A model generated the notes under the pieces. That model was not told the origin of the DNA and did no database searches. It was given only the letters and a program-made list of their open reading frames with translations. DNA of 54,865 nt, taken from Caldilineae bacterium. GTDB lineage: Bacteria > Chloroflexota > Anaerolineae > JAAEKA01. The stretch spans positions 1 through 54,865 of the forward strand of contig JACKBK010000023.1 of NCBI GenBank assembly GCA_020634555.1, given 5' to 3'. A program made the translations under genes and the position numbers. Positions 42,792-51,955 of this stretch are shown in pieces; positions within the stretch are counted from its first letter, which is position 1, and every line of letters starts with the position of its first letter.

Positions 42792-43637
42792 CTACCAATC
42801 GCGGCGGCGGCGGACGGCCGTCCGCACAGCGGTGGCGATCAACGTCATCGTCAGCGTGATCAGCAGCAATACCAGCGCCGTGCCATACTGAACCCGTAGC
42901 GGCATACCCGGCACCTGGGTCGCGATCACGTACAGGTGATAGGGCAGCGCCATGGTCTGGTCGAAGATCGAGGTCGGCAGGGTCGGTATGTAGAACGCCG
43001 CGACTGTGAACAAGATCGGTGCGGTCTCGCCGGCCGCCCGGCTCAGTCCCAGGATCATGCCAGTGATAATGCCGGGCAGGGCGTGCGGCAGCACCTGGTG
43101 CCAGATCGTCTGCCATTTGCTGGCGCCCAGGCTCAGGCTGACGGTGCGGAACTGCTGCGGCACCGAGTTGATGGCTTCCTCGGCGGTGCTGATCACCACC
43201 GGCATGGTCATGATGCCCAGCGTCAGCGAGCCGGCCAGGATCGACGTGCCAAACCCGGCTGCCAGCACAAAGGCGCCCAGCCCGAACAGCCCGTAGACGA
43301 TGGACGGGATGCCGGCCAGGTTCACGATAGCCATACGAATCGTCCTCGTCAAACGGTTGTCGCCGGCGTACTCGGCCAGATAGATAGCGGTAGCGATTGA
43401 AAACGGCATCGACACCAGGGCCGTGCCCATAGTCAGGACGAGAGTTCCCAGAATGGCAGGCATGATGCCACCTTCGGTCATGCCGTTCCGGGGCGGCTGG
43501 GTCAGGAACTCCCACGAGATCGCGCCGATCCCTTGCCAGATCAGGTAGACGATGACCACGATCACCGGCACGAACACCAGCACCGCTGTCAGGGTGATCA
43601 GCACAGATGCCAGGCGCTGCGTCTGTTGGCGGCTCAT
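42792..43637 (-). CDS. pstA: Phosphate ABC transporter permease PstA
   Basis: 281 residues, six helices. Family marks are the N-terminal EFLTQPPRNGMTEGGIMPAI, the coupling EAA-like loop TVSLSLGASKWQTIWHQVLP and AGETAPILFT. It forms the phosphate channel with PstC. Its start overlaps the pstC stop by 4 bases, giving translational coupling. Downstream, about 200 bases with two palindromic repeats separate it from the ATPase genes. Confidence 0.95.
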   Translation of the reverse strand: MSRQQTQRLASVLITLTAVLVFVPVIVVIVYLIWQGIGAISWEFLTQPPRNGMTEGGIMPAILGTLVLTMGTALVSMPFSIATAIYLAEYAGDNRLTRTIRMAIVNLAGIPSIVYGLFGLGAFVLAAGFGTSILAGSLTLGIMTMPVVISTAEEAINSVPQQFRTVSLSLGASKWQTIWHQVLPHALPGIITGMILGLSRAAGETAPILFTVAAFYIPTLPTSIFDQTMALPYHLYVIATQVPGMPLRVQYGTALVLLLITLTMTLIATAVRTAVRRRRDW

Positions 43638-44560
43638 ACCTGGCCTCCCACCTTGGTGCGGGCGCCGGAGACACCCACCAGTCGCGCCGCCAGCCAGTTG
43701 ACGACGAAGGTAATCAGGAACAGGATCAGGCCGATTCCGAACAGCACGCTGTAGTGCAGGCTGCCTTGCGCCACCTCGCCCATCTCCGCCGCGATAGTGG
43801 CGGTCATGGTGCGTACCGGGTTGAACAGCATGCCCGGCCCCAGCGGCGGCATGTTAGCCGCGTTGCCAGTAACCAGCAGCACGCCCATGGTCTCGCCGAT
43901 CACCCGGCCGATACCCAACATCACAGCGATGACCAGTCCGGAGCGGGCAGCCGGCAAAACCACCCGCCAGGTAGTCTGCCACTGGGTTGCGCCGAGGGCC
44001 AGAGAGCCGTCGCGATATTCCTTGGGCACGGCGTAGAGGGCGTCCTCGGAGATACTGATGATGGTCGGCAGCGACATGTAGGCCAGCAAAAGCGAGCCGG
44101 TAAACGCGGTCAGCCCGGTGTCAGCGCCCGCGTTCTGGATCAACGGCGCCAGAGCGACCCAGCCCAGGAAACCCAGCACGATGGAGGGAATGCCGGCCAG
44201 GATCTCGATCAGCGGCTTGAGGATCTCCCGCAACCACTGCGGGGCCAACTCGCCCAGGTAGATGGCCGCCACCAGCCCCAGCGGCACGGCGATGATCACC
44301 GCACCGATGGTCACCAGGGTTGTCCCGACCAGCAACGGCATCAACCCATAAATACCATCGATGGGATACCAGCGATCCCCGAAAAGCTCGCGCAGCGGGA
44401 TATCCAGAAACGCGTTAATCCCCTCCTTGAGCAGGAAAAGAAAGATCAGGGCAACGATGATGATGGTCGAGATTCCGGCGACCAAAATGATGCCTTCAAT
44501 GATGCGCTCACCGATACGCCGGTTGGGAAGACTCTCAGGTGGAGCCTGGGCGGTGTCCAT
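43634..44560 (-). CDS. pstC: Phosphate ABC transporter permease PstC
   Basis: 308 residues, six or seven helices. It carries LRELFGDRWYPIDGIYGLMP, GIPSIVLGFLGWVAL, DGSLALGATQWQTTWRVVLP and GRVIGETMGVLLVTGNAANM, all typical of PstC. It pairs with PstA. The start is 6 bases after pstS. Order pstS-pstC-pstA-pstB-pstB-phoU on one strand supports a single Pho-regulated transcript. Confidence 0.95.
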   Translation of the reverse strand: MDTAQAPPESLPNRRIGERIIEGIILVAGISTIIIVALIFLFLLKEGINAFLDIPLRELFGDRWYPIDGIYGLMPLLVGTTLVTIGAVIIAVPLGLVAAIYLGELAPQWLREILKPLIEILAGIPSIVLGFLGWVALAPLIQNAGADTGLTAFTGSLLLAYMSLPTIISISEDALYAVPKEYRDGSLALGATQWQTTWRVVLPAARSGLVIAVMLGIGRVIGETMGVLLVTGNAANMPPLGPGMLFNPVRTMTATIAAEMGEVAQGSLHYSVLFGIGLILFLITFVVNWLAARLVGVSGARTKVGGQV

Positions 44561-44566
44561 GGGTTC

Positions 44567-45472
44567 CTATTCCTCCGTCAGCGGCACGAAGCCCAGATCG
44601 GCAACGATCTGCTGGCCGGCCGGCCCTTTGATCCAGGCGATGTAGTCGGCGATCGCGCCGGTCGGTTCGCCGGCGGTGTACATGTAGAGCCCGCGAGCGA
44701 TGGGATATGAGCCGTCGGCGCCGGATGCAACGCTGGGCATGACGTAGGGCGAGCCGGCATCTTTTGCTACTTCCAGCATCTTCTCGTGCTCAGTAACGTA
44801 GCCCAGCCCGTCGTAGCCGATGGCGCGCGGGTTGCGCTGGATCTCGCTGGTGATACCCACCGACGACGGCATCAGCAGCGTCTGCGGGGCGAAAATGTCG
44901 GTGTTGTCGCTGTCACCCTTGCGCACCACCTCTTCCAGGAAGTAGACGTGGGTGCCGGAGTTGGTCTCGCGCGAGACCAGCACGATGTCCTCGTCGTTGC
45001 CGCCCACTTCTTTCCAGTTGGTGATGCGTCCGGTGAAGATGTCGGCAAGCTGGTCAATGGACAGGCGGTCCACCGGGTTCTCGGGGTTGACGATGACAGC
45101 CAGCGCGTCAATGGCGATCAGGTGCTCTACCGGGTCGAAGCCGTTAGCGCGCGCCTCCTCGATCTCGCTCTCCTTCATCTCGCGCGACGCGTTGGCGATG
45201 TCCACCGTGCCGTTGATCAGCGCGGCGATGCCGGTGCCTGAGCCACCGCCGGTCACGGCAATCGACACATCGGGCTGCACCTCGCGGTACGCCTCCGCCC
45301 AGGCAAGCGCCAGGTTGACAATAGTGTCGGAGCCTTTGTTCTGGATAGCGCGTCCGGAGCCTGCGCCCGCCTCGGCGCTGCCCGACTGACCCGCGCGCGA
45401 GCAGGCGGAGCTTGCCAGCAGAACGAGGATGAGCAGTAAAACAGAAGCGCCGCTGCGGCGGATCAGAGACAT
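44567..45472 (-). CDS. pstS: Phosphate-binding lipoprotein PstS
   Basis: 301 residues. Lipoprotein signal with Cys24 (LLASSAC). Phosphate-binding motifs GSDTIVNL, TGGGSGTGIAALINGTVDIA, SRETNSGTHVYFLEEVV and AIGYDGLGYV are present. The protein should be tethered to the outer membrane face and deliver phosphate to PstCA. It heads the operon, with three PHO-box repeats 34 to 60 bases upstream of its start. Confidence 0.95.
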   Translation of the reverse strand: MSLIRRSGASVLLLILVLLASSACSRAGQSGSAEAGAGSGRAIQNKGSDTIVNLALAWAEAYREVQPDVSIAVTGGGSGTGIAALINGTVDIANASREMKESEIEEARANGFDPVEHLIAIDALAVIVNPENPVDRLSIDQLADIFTGRITNWKEVGGNDEDIVLVSRETNSGTHVYFLEEVVRKGDSDNTDIFAPQTLLMPSSVGITSEIQRNPRAIGYDGLGYVTEHEKMLEVAKDAGSPYVMPSVASGADGSYPIARGLYMYTAGEPTGAIADYIAWIKGPAGQQIVADLGFVPLTEE

Positions 45473-45505
45473 GGAGTAGCCTCACAGAGGAATGGGACGA
45501 TAACC

Positions 45506-45532
45506 GTTAACTTGCGGTTAACAAAACGTTAA
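45506..45532 (-). promoter_or_regulatory. PHO box: three TTAAC repeats at 11-bp intervals
   Basis: On the minus strand TTAAC occurs three times with starts exactly 11 bases apart (plus-strand GTTAA at 45506, 45517 and 45528). One-turn direct repeats of this kind are the binding sites of PhoB/PhoP regulators (Bacillus TT-A-ACA type, cyanobacterial CTTAACCT type). They lie just before pstS and predict induction on phosphate starvation. Confidence 0.8.
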
Positions 45533-45582
45533 TCAATTGTAGCCGATGGCACAAGATTCGCCAAGCGGAATGTCGCAGGTGT

Positions 45583-45611
45583 TTGCCCGCCCGCCACAAG
45601 CAAGCTATACT
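45583..45611 (+). promoter_or_regulatory. Promoter directly before folP, possibly giving a leaderless mRNA
   Basis: TTGCCC (45583-45588), 17 bases, TATACT (45606-45611). The folP ATG at 45620 begins 8 bases after the -10 box, so transcription would start at or next to the start codon. A second in-frame ATG at 45632 is an alternative start. Confidence 0.55.
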
Positions 45612-45619
45612 TTGCTGTC

Positions 45620-46522
45620 ATGAAGCCATTGATGTCCATCCACCTGCGTAATCGTGCCTTCGCCTGGGGCAGCCAGACCTACGTCATGGGTATCATCAAC
45701 GCGACGCCCGACAGCTTTTCCGGCGATGGGTTGGCGTCTGGCGAGGATGGCGCGTGGATCGAGGCAGCGGTCGCGCAGGGTCGGAGGTTCGTGGCCGAAG
45801 GCGCACACATTTTGGACGTCGGGGGCGAGAGCACCCGCCCCGGCTCGCAGCCGGTGGACGCCGACGAGGAGTTGCGGCGCGTGCTGCCGGTCATCCGCAG
45901 TCTGGTGGACGCAGTAGACGTGCCCATTTCCATTGACACCACCAAGGCGGCGGTGGCCGAGGCGGCGCTGGCCGCCGGCGCCAGCATCGTCAACGACGTG
46001 TGGGGCTTTCGCCTGGAGCCGCGCATCGCCGAGGTGACGGCCCGGGCAGGCGCCCTGGCGGTGCTGATGCACAACCGCAGCAAGCGCGAGCACGTCAGCA
46101 TCAACCCGGCGCTGGGCGGGCGCTATGTCGGCACCGACTACAGCGACCTGATCGCCGACATCATTGCCGAGCTGCAGGTCAGCATCGACTTGGCGCGGCG
46201 GGCCGGCATACCCGACGAGCGGCTCATCGTCGATCCGGGCATCGGTTTCGGCAAGACGGTGGCGCAGAACCTGGAATTGCTGAACCGGCTGGACGAGCTG
46301 CGCGGCCTGGGCTTCCCGATCCTGGCCGGCCCCAGCCGCAAGTCGTTCATCGGCTACACCCTGGACCTGCCACCCGACCAACGCGTCGAGGGCACCGCGG
46401 CCACGGTCGCCATCGCCATCGCCCGCGGCGCGGACATTGTGCGCGTGCATGACGTGCTGGCCATGGCGCGGGTAGCGAAGATGACGGATGCGATTGTCCG
46501 AGGCGTGAAGAGTGAAACGTGA
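45620..46522 (+). CDS. folP: Dihydropteroate synthase
   Basis: 300 residues, TIM-barrel. Pterin and substrate motifs MGIINATPDSFSGDG, LDVGGESTRPGSQPVDADEE, ISIDTTKAAVAEAALAAGAS, IVNDVWGF, and DPGIGFGKTVAQNLELLNRL are complete. It condenses p-aminobenzoate with the dihydropterin pyrophosphate in folate synthesis. No ribosome site is seen before the ATG, in line with a leaderless transcript. A B12-radical SAM gene follows after 42 bases, with no obvious metabolic link. Confidence 0.95.
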   Translation: MKPLMSIHLRNRAFAWGSQTYVMGIINATPDSFSGDGLASGEDGAWIEAAVAQGRRFVAEGAHILDVGGESTRPGSQPVDADEELRRVLPVIRSLVDAVDVPISIDTTKAAVAEAALAAGASIVNDVWGFRLEPRIAEVTARAGALAVLMHNRSKREHVSINPALGGRYVGTDYSDLIADIIAELQVSIDLARRAGIPDERLIVDPGIGFGKTVAQNLELLNRLDELRGLGFPILAGPSRKSFIGYTLDLPPDQRVEGTAATVAIAIARGADIVRVHDVLAMARVAKMTDAIVRGVKSET

Positions 46523-46564
46523 AGCAACTCCGGTTACGCATCACGCACCACGAACTGAGATGCC

Positions 46565-48103
46565 ATGATAATTCTCTACAATCCCCCCAGCAACGCCCAA
46601 CGTAAGGCGATTTTACCGATGTCGCTGCTGGCGCTTGGCGCGCTGCTGGAAGGTGAACACGACTACATGATCCTGGACGGCAACCTGGAGCGCGACCCGG
46701 TGGACGCCCTGGACCGCGCAATTCGTGCAACCGGCGCCGGCATCCTGGCCGTCACGGTGATGCCCGGCCCGCAGCTCAACGACGCCGTGCCCACCTGCCG
46801 TGAGATCAAGACGCGCCATCCGCACCTGACCGTCATCTGGGGCGGCTACTTCCCGACCCAGCACTGGGAAGCGTGCCTCAACGCGCCCTACGTAGACTAC
46901 GTCGTCCGCGGCCACGGAGAAGTCGTCTTCAAGGGCCTGATCGACGCGCTACGCCACGGCGACGACCCAACGGGGCTGCCGGGGCTGGCATATCGAGGAA
47001 TGGGAACCGAAGAGCGGGAAGCAGACATTTCCGCCCCCTTAACCATTCACCAATCACCAATTCACAGTTCACCCATTAGCAACACCCTCGCACCCATCCC
47101 CCATCCCGACCGGCTGCCTGGCTGGCCATACCACCGGGTGGACGTGCCACGATACATCCGCAACACCTTCATGGGCAGCCGCACCATGACCCACCACAGC
47201 AGCTATGGCTGTCCGTTCTTCTGCAACTTCTGCGCGGTGGTCAACATGGTCAACGGTCGCTGGATGGCGCACTCGGCGGAGCGAGTTGCCAACGACGTGC
47301 AGATGTTCGTCGATCGCTGGGGCGTCAACGCGGTGGAGTTCGACGACAACAACTTTTTCACTGCCGAGGCGCGGGTGGCCGAGTTCTCGGAGCGCATCCT
47401 GGCTGCCGGGCTGAAGATCGGCTGGTGGGGCGAGGCGCGCATCGACACCATGATGCACTACAGCGACAAAACGTGGGCGCTGATGCGCGACAGTGGGCTG
47501 AAGATGGTCTTTCTGGGCGCCGAGTCCGGCTCCGACGAGACCCTGCAGCGTATGAACAAGGGCGGCAAGGCCAGCACCGAGAAGACGCTGGAGATCGCCC
47601 GCAAGATGGCTGCCTACGACATCGTACCCGAGATGAGCTTCGTGCTGGGCAACCCGCCCGACCCTGACGAAGACACCCGCCAGACCATCGAGTTCATCCG
47701 CCGGGTGAAACAGGTCAACCCCGCCACCGAGATCATCATGTACATGTACACGCCGGTGCCGCTGGCCGGCGAACTGTACGAGCAAGCCAAGGCGCGCGGC
47801 TTCGAGTTCCCCGAGACGCTGGAGGGCTGGATCGACCCCAACTGGCAGGAGTTCTCGCAGCGCCGCAGCGTGTCCATGCCCTGGCTCAACGACCCCATCC
47901 GCCGCCAGATCACCAACTTCCAGTGGGTGTTGAACGCCTATCACCCGACCACCACCGACACCGGGATGAGCAGCCTGAAGCGCAACGCGCTGCGTGCAGC
48001 ATCGGCCTGGCGCTACCGGCTGGGGTTCTACGACCACCCGCTGGAGTTGCGCGCGCTGCACAAGGTCATGTCGTACCAGCGCCCTGAGACCACCGGCTTC
48101 TGA
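46565..48103 (+). CDS. B12-binding radical SAM protein
   Basis: 512 residues. An N-terminal cobalamin-binding-like Rossmann domain (about 1-140: LPMSLLALGALLEGEHDYMI, LDGNLERDP, WGGYFPTQHWEACLNAPYVD) without the DxHxxG motif, then a radical SAM core with Cys216, Cys220 and Cys223 (CPFFCNFC, CxxxCxxC for the 4Fe-4S cluster) and ESGSDETLQRMNKGG. This is the layout of class B methylases and related enzymes. The linker between the domains (about 155-180, TIHQSPIHSSPISNTLAPIP) is encoded by tandem attcacc-like words. The product or substrate is unknown; it precedes a methyltransferase and a glycan cluster. Confidence 0.88.
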   Translation: MIILYNPPSNAQRKAILPMSLLALGALLEGEHDYMILDGNLERDPVDALDRAIRATGAGILAVTVMPGPQLNDAVPTCREIKTRHPHLTVIWGGYFPTQHWEACLNAPYVDYVVRGHGEVVFKGLIDALRHGDDPTGLPGLAYRGMGTEEREADISAPLTIHQSPIHSSPISNTLAPIPHPDRLPGWPYHRVDVPRYIRNTFMGSRTMTHHSSYGCPFFCNFCAVVNMVNGRWMAHSAERVANDVQMFVDRWGVNAVEFDDNNFFTAEARVAEFSERILAAGLKIGWWGEARIDTMMHYSDKTWALMRDSGLKMVFLGAESGSDETLQRMNKGGKASTEKTLEIARKMAAYDIVPEMSFVLGNPPDPDEDTRQTIEFIRRVKQVNPATEIIMYMYTPVPLAGELYEQAKARGFEFPETLEGWIDPNWQEFSQRRSVSMPWLNDPIRRQITNFQWVLNAYHPTTTDTGMSSLKRNALRAASAWRYRLGFYDHPLELRALHKVMSYQRPETTGF

Positions 48104-48196
48104 GAAACTTTTCAAGGCGCTACCCAATCAGACCTCTTTTCGACAGTCTCTGAGGCAACGCACAGGGACTCGGTCGGAGACCAGCCCCACCCCACC

Positions 48197-49081
48197 ATGC
48201 GCCTTCGATGCCCTGACTGCCGCCGGCCCTTCGAGATCGACGACCAAACGTGGCCGCAAGCCGCGGGCGTCGCCTGCCCCGGCGGCCACAGCTTCCCCGT
48301 TCGCGATGGGGTTCTGGAACTGCTGGACACTGATCTGGCGCGGCGGCTGGCTGATTTCCTGACGCCGTTCAGCGCGATCCGGGAGAACGACGACAAACGG
48401 CTGACCGATCCGGCCGCGTATCCCTTGCTGCCGGATGGGCCGGCGGTACAGGGCAACCACGAGTGGCGGCTGCGCCGCTACGACCTCGAGGTGATCTCCC
48501 AACTCCTGGCGGGGCGCAGCCGCCAACGCATCCTCGACTTCGGCGCCTGGAACGGCTGGCTCAGCAACCGGCTGGCAAAGCAAGGCCACCACGTGACCGC
48601 CATCGACTACTTCGTGGACGAGTTCGATGGCCTGCGAGCCAGGAAATTCCATGACAGCGACTGGCTGGCCGTGCAGATGAACCTCGAGGACCTCGATGTG
48701 CTGGACGAACAGTACGACATGCTGATCGTCAATCGCTGTGTGCAGTTCTACACTGACCCGCCAGCTTTCGCCGAAACCGTTAAGCCCAAGATCGCTCCCG
48801 GCGGCTGTGCAGTGTTGACCGGGCTGGCTTTTCTGCGCGATCCCAGCCACCGAATAGCCGGCCTCACCGCCCTGCGCCGGCAGTACCAGGACCATGGTTT
48901 CGACTTCTTCAAGCCCATGAAAGGCTATCTCGACTTCGACGACAGGGCGCGGCTGCAACGCCAGGGTTGGCGTCTCACCGCGCACCGGCAACTATTGACC
49001 GCCAATGCCCGCTCTCTGCTGTCGCCGACGGCTCCCCGCTACTACTACGCGGTCTGGCAGGCAGGCCAGGGTCGCCCCTGA
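48197..49081 (+). CDS. SAM-dependent methyltransferase with N-terminal zinc-ribbon-like segment
   Basis: 294 residues. Residues 1-35 carry CPDC and CPGGHSF, like the Trm112-type ribbon often fused to class I methyltransferases, followed by DGVLELLD. The methyltransferase core starts with ILDFGAWNGWLSNRL (motif I) and continues with YDMLIVNRCVQFYTDPPAF and APGGCAVLTGLAFL. The substrate is unknown; position before glycan genes suggests a sugar or lipid carrier modification. The 93 bases upstream hold no clear ribosome site. Confidence 0.82.
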   Translation: MRLRCPDCRRPFEIDDQTWPQAAGVACPGGHSFPVRDGVLELLDTDLARRLADFLTPFSAIRENDDKRLTDPAAYPLLPDGPAVQGNHEWRLRRYDLEVISQLLAGRSRQRILDFGAWNGWLSNRLAKQGHHVTAIDYFVDEFDGLRARKFHDSDWLAVQMNLEDLDVLDEQYDMLIVNRCVQFYTDPPAFAETVKPKIAPGGCAVLTGLAFLRDPSHRIAGLTALRRQYQDHGFDFFKPMKGYLDFDDRARLQRQGWRLTAHRQLLTANARSLLSPTAPRYYYAVWQAGQGRP

Positions 49082-49123
49082 CCTGCCGCATGCCGCAGCC
49101 TGTTCCTCCTTCTGAAAACCGAC

Positions 49124-50365
49124 ATGGCCGCCAACCGACTGCGCCTCCTGCGTCACCGCCGTTTCCGCCGGCGTGCATTGACCGTGTTCACCAACACGGT
49201 CAACAGCCTGATCGTTCCTGGCTTTGGGGTGTTGGTGTCGCTGCTGGTCGTCCGGCGCGGCTCGACGGAACTTTGGGGCGCGTTTGTTGCGGTCATGATC
49301 TACGTCCAGTTGGCGGCGCACATTGTCGGCTGGGGCAACAAAGAATACCTGCTGCGCGCCTTCAGCTTTTCACCGGCGCACATCGCGCGCGAGTGGCAAA
49401 CGAGTCTCGTTACCCGGCTGGCGCTGCTGCTGCCGGTCAGCGCCGTGCTCGTTGCGCTGACGCCGTCACCGGTGTTGGCAGGGCTGGCAGTGGCATGGTG
49501 CGCCGGTCTCGTTCTCTACCAGTCCAACGACGTGCTGATTCTCTATCGCAAGGATTTCGTCTACTCCATCGCCGTCGAGCTGTCCAGCATTGCGCTCTTG
49601 GTCGGGGCAGTGTTCTGGCAGGGATCACGGCTGACGGTGGCCGGTCTGGTGTTCTGGTTCGCGCTGGCGGCGTGGCTCAAGGCCGCGGCCTTTTTTGTGC
49701 GCTACCGCGGCCAGGTGCTGGCCCGCTGGGTCGGACGTTTCTACGCACGTTATTTCCGCCTGGCGCTGCTCTTCTTCCTGCTCGGTTTCACCGGCATGCT
49801 GCAATCGCGGGTCGATCTCTATGCCGTGAACTTTTTCCTCCCGGCGGTGCAGGTGGGGCAATACCAGGTGTTCATCAACCTGATGCTCTACCTGCAATCG
49901 ATCTCGGCGTTCATCCTCATGCCGTTCGCCAAGACGATCTACCGGCTCGACAACACAACGATCGCGCGCATGTCGATCCGGCTGCTGGCCCTGGGTATCG
50001 TCATCGTCGTGCCCGGCCTGATCCTGGCCTACGTCGTGCTGATCACCTTGTACCAGTACCCCGTCCCGCCGGCCGCGATGCTGATCGGCGGCTTGATGGT
50101 CCTGCCGAGCTACTTCTATCTGCCAATAATCTACGCCTTCTTCCGGGCCAACCGGCAGGTCGTCGTGCTGGAGGTCAACCTGATCGGCATCGTTGCCAGC
50201 CTGGCTGTGAGCGTGCTGCTGTTGCCGCGCGTCGGCATGGCCGGGGCGCTGGCTGCCAGCGCGTCGTCGCAGTGGCTGATGCTGGCAATCTACGTCCTTT
50301 GGGGCCGTCGTCTGCGCGGCCAGGACGCACGTCCTGTTCAGCCATCGCAGGCGGTTGAGCAATGA
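49124..50365 (+). CDS. Polysaccharide flippase-like membrane protein (Wzx/MATE-like)
   Basis: 413 residues, about 12 helices. The N-terminal FTNTVNSLIVPGFGVLVSLL, LWGAFVAVMIYVQLAAHIVG and the mid-part GFTGMLQSRVDLYAVNFFLP and VGQYQVFINLMLYLQSISAF are typical of Wzx/O-antigen flippases of the MOP superfamily. It would turn lipid-linked oligosaccharides across the membrane. It is followed by a 4-base overlap with the next gene, so it is part of the same glycan transcript. Confidence 0.8.
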   Translation: MAANRLRLLRHRRFRRRALTVFTNTVNSLIVPGFGVLVSLLVVRRGSTELWGAFVAVMIYVQLAAHIVGWGNKEYLLRAFSFSPAHIAREWQTSLVTRLALLLPVSAVLVALTPSPVLAGLAVAWCAGLVLYQSNDVLILYRKDFVYSIAVELSSIALLVGAVFWQGSRLTVAGLVFWFALAAWLKAAAFFVRYRGQVLARWVGRFYARYFRLALLFFLLGFTGMLQSRVDLYAVNFFLPAVQVGQYQVFINLMLYLQSISAFILMPFAKTIYRLDNTTIARMSIRLLALGIVIVVPGLILAYVVLITLYQYPVPPAAMLIGGLMVLPSYFYLPIIYAFFRANRQVVVLEVNLIGIVASLAVSVLLLPRVGMAGALAASASSQWLMLAIYVLWGRRLRGQDARPVQPSQAVEQ

Positions 50366-51951
50366 GCGCGCCGGCTTTCCGCCAGCCTGCCAACCGCCGT
50401 CCGTCGGTGATGTGGCTTGTTCCCTTTCTGGCGCTTCCCGTGCTGGCGGTGGGAGCCATGACGTTTAGCCGCTTCGACGGACTGTACGGCCAGGACCCGT
50501 TCGCCTATTATGACTACGCCGTCGGACCGCTGCGCGCTGCACTCCAGGCGCTGCAACTGCCTCCGCCCTTCACCTGGCCACCCGGCTATCCCATACTCGT
50601 CGCGTTGGCCTCCTTCGTCCTCGGCGTTACGCCGCGTGCCGGCCAGGTGGTCAGCCTGCTGGCCGGCGCGCTGGCGCCGGTTTTTACGGCTCTGTTGGCC
50701 TACGAGGTCTGGAGCAAGGATCGCGAACCGTCCGCTCCTGTTTCACGGCTCATGGCTCACGCCGTCCCCCTGCTGGCCGGCCTGCTGGTCGCGCTGACCG
50801 GGCAACTCTGGCAGTCCAGTGTGGTCGTCATGTCGGACACAACCGCCCTTGCCGCTGCCACTGCCGGCGCATGGGCACTGGCGTGCTACGGGCGCCGCGA
50901 TGCCCACCGCTCAGGTGTCTGGCTGATGGTGGCGTCGGGCGCGGTCGCCTATGCGCTGTTGACCCGCTGGGCGTATGCGCTGGTGGCCGTTCCCTTCACC
51001 GCCTACGCGCTCCTGGCGCTGGCGCAACGGGGTCGATCGGTCGCCATACGCCACGGTCTGGCTGCCGCGGCCGTTGCATTGATCGTCCTGGCGCCTGTCC
51101 TGGCGCCGGCGATTCGCTCGCTGGCGTCACCCGGCAACGACCTGCCCTTTGCCGTCGATTTGCAGGTCTACTCGTGGAGTCCGCTCAACGCCTTGCGCCG
51201 CCAGTTCGTCACTGCCGACGGCCTGTTGAGCTACCGGTGGCCCAACGGCCTCTGGTATGCGCTGGCTCCCGCCCACAGATTCTATTTCACGCCGCTGCTG
51301 GCGCCGCTGCTGATCCCCGGGCTGTGGGCTGTGATTCGTCGCCGGGCAGCCGCGCCGCTCTTTTTGCTGATCGGCTGGGCCGCGGCGATCTTCGTTTTCC
51401 ACGCCGGCGCGCCGTGGCAAAACTTCCGCTTCAACCTGGCGCATCTGCCGCCGCTGGCGATCCTGGCCGCGGTCGGCGTCGAGTTGATCGTCCTGTGGCT
51501 GGCGCGGGTCAAACGACCTGTGCTGCAGCGCCTGGCGCTGGCGGCGCTGGCACTCTACCTGCTGGCCGGCATGGCGCTGATGGCGCGCGGCGGTTGGGCG
51601 CTGACCCGCAGCTTCGTGGAACGCAAGGAGCACGATCTGGCTCTGGTTCAGCAGGTCCAAGACCTGACGCCGCCCGATGCACAGGTGCTCGCATTCGGGC
51701 TGACGCTGACCCTGCAACACTACGCCGACCGCACGATCTATGAGCTGTACTATCAGGATGAAGCCAGCCTGGCAGCGCTGTTGGCCGCCGAACAGCCGCT
51801 CTACCTGCTGCTGGACACAGCCAACGCAGCCAGCCAATGGAACGGCCTGCCGCCGCAGGAGAACTATCGCTGGTTGCAAGAACACGCCGACCTGGTCAAG
51901 GTGGCCGATCTGCCACCGCTGACCCTCTTCGAGATAAGCGACACTCCCTGA
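50362..51951 (+). CDS. GT39-like membrane glycosyltransferase or related multi-spanning protein
   Basis: 529 residues, about ten helices. The first loop FSRFDGLYGQDPFAYYDYAV and the motif FTWPPGYPILVALASFVLGV match the dolichol/polyprenyl-phosphate mannosyltransferase-like (PMT, GT39) proteins; the Asp-Pro in GQDPFAYYDY is the expected catalytic loop position. The C-terminal region (about 420-529) is soluble. It may transfer a sugar from a lipid carrier to protein or glycan outside. The acceptor cannot be read from sequence. Confidence 0.72.
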   Translation: MSAPAFRQPANRRPSVMWLVPFLALPVLAVGAMTFSRFDGLYGQDPFAYYDYAVGPLRAALQALQLPPPFTWPPGYPILVALASFVLGVTPRAGQVVSLLAGALAPVFTALLAYEVWSKDREPSAPVSRLMAHAVPLLAGLLVALTGQLWQSSVVVMSDTTALAAATAGAWALACYGRRDAHRSGVWLMVASGAVAYALLTRWAYALVAVPFTAYALLALAQRGRSVAIRHGLAAAAVALIVLAPVLAPAIRSLASPGNDLPFAVDLQVYSWSPLNALRRQFVTADGLLSYRWPNGLWYALAPAHRFYFTPLLAPLLIPGLWAVIRRRAAAPLFLLIGWAAAIFVFHAGAPWQNFRFNLAHLPPLAILAAVGVELIVLWLARVKRPVLQRLALAALALYLLAGMALMARGGWALTRSFVERKEHDLALVQQVQDLTPPDAQVLAFGLTLTLQHYADRTIYELYYQDEASLAALLAAEQPLYLLLDTANAASQWNGLPPQENYRWLQEHADLVKVADLPPLTLFEISDTP

Positions 51952-51955
51952 CACC

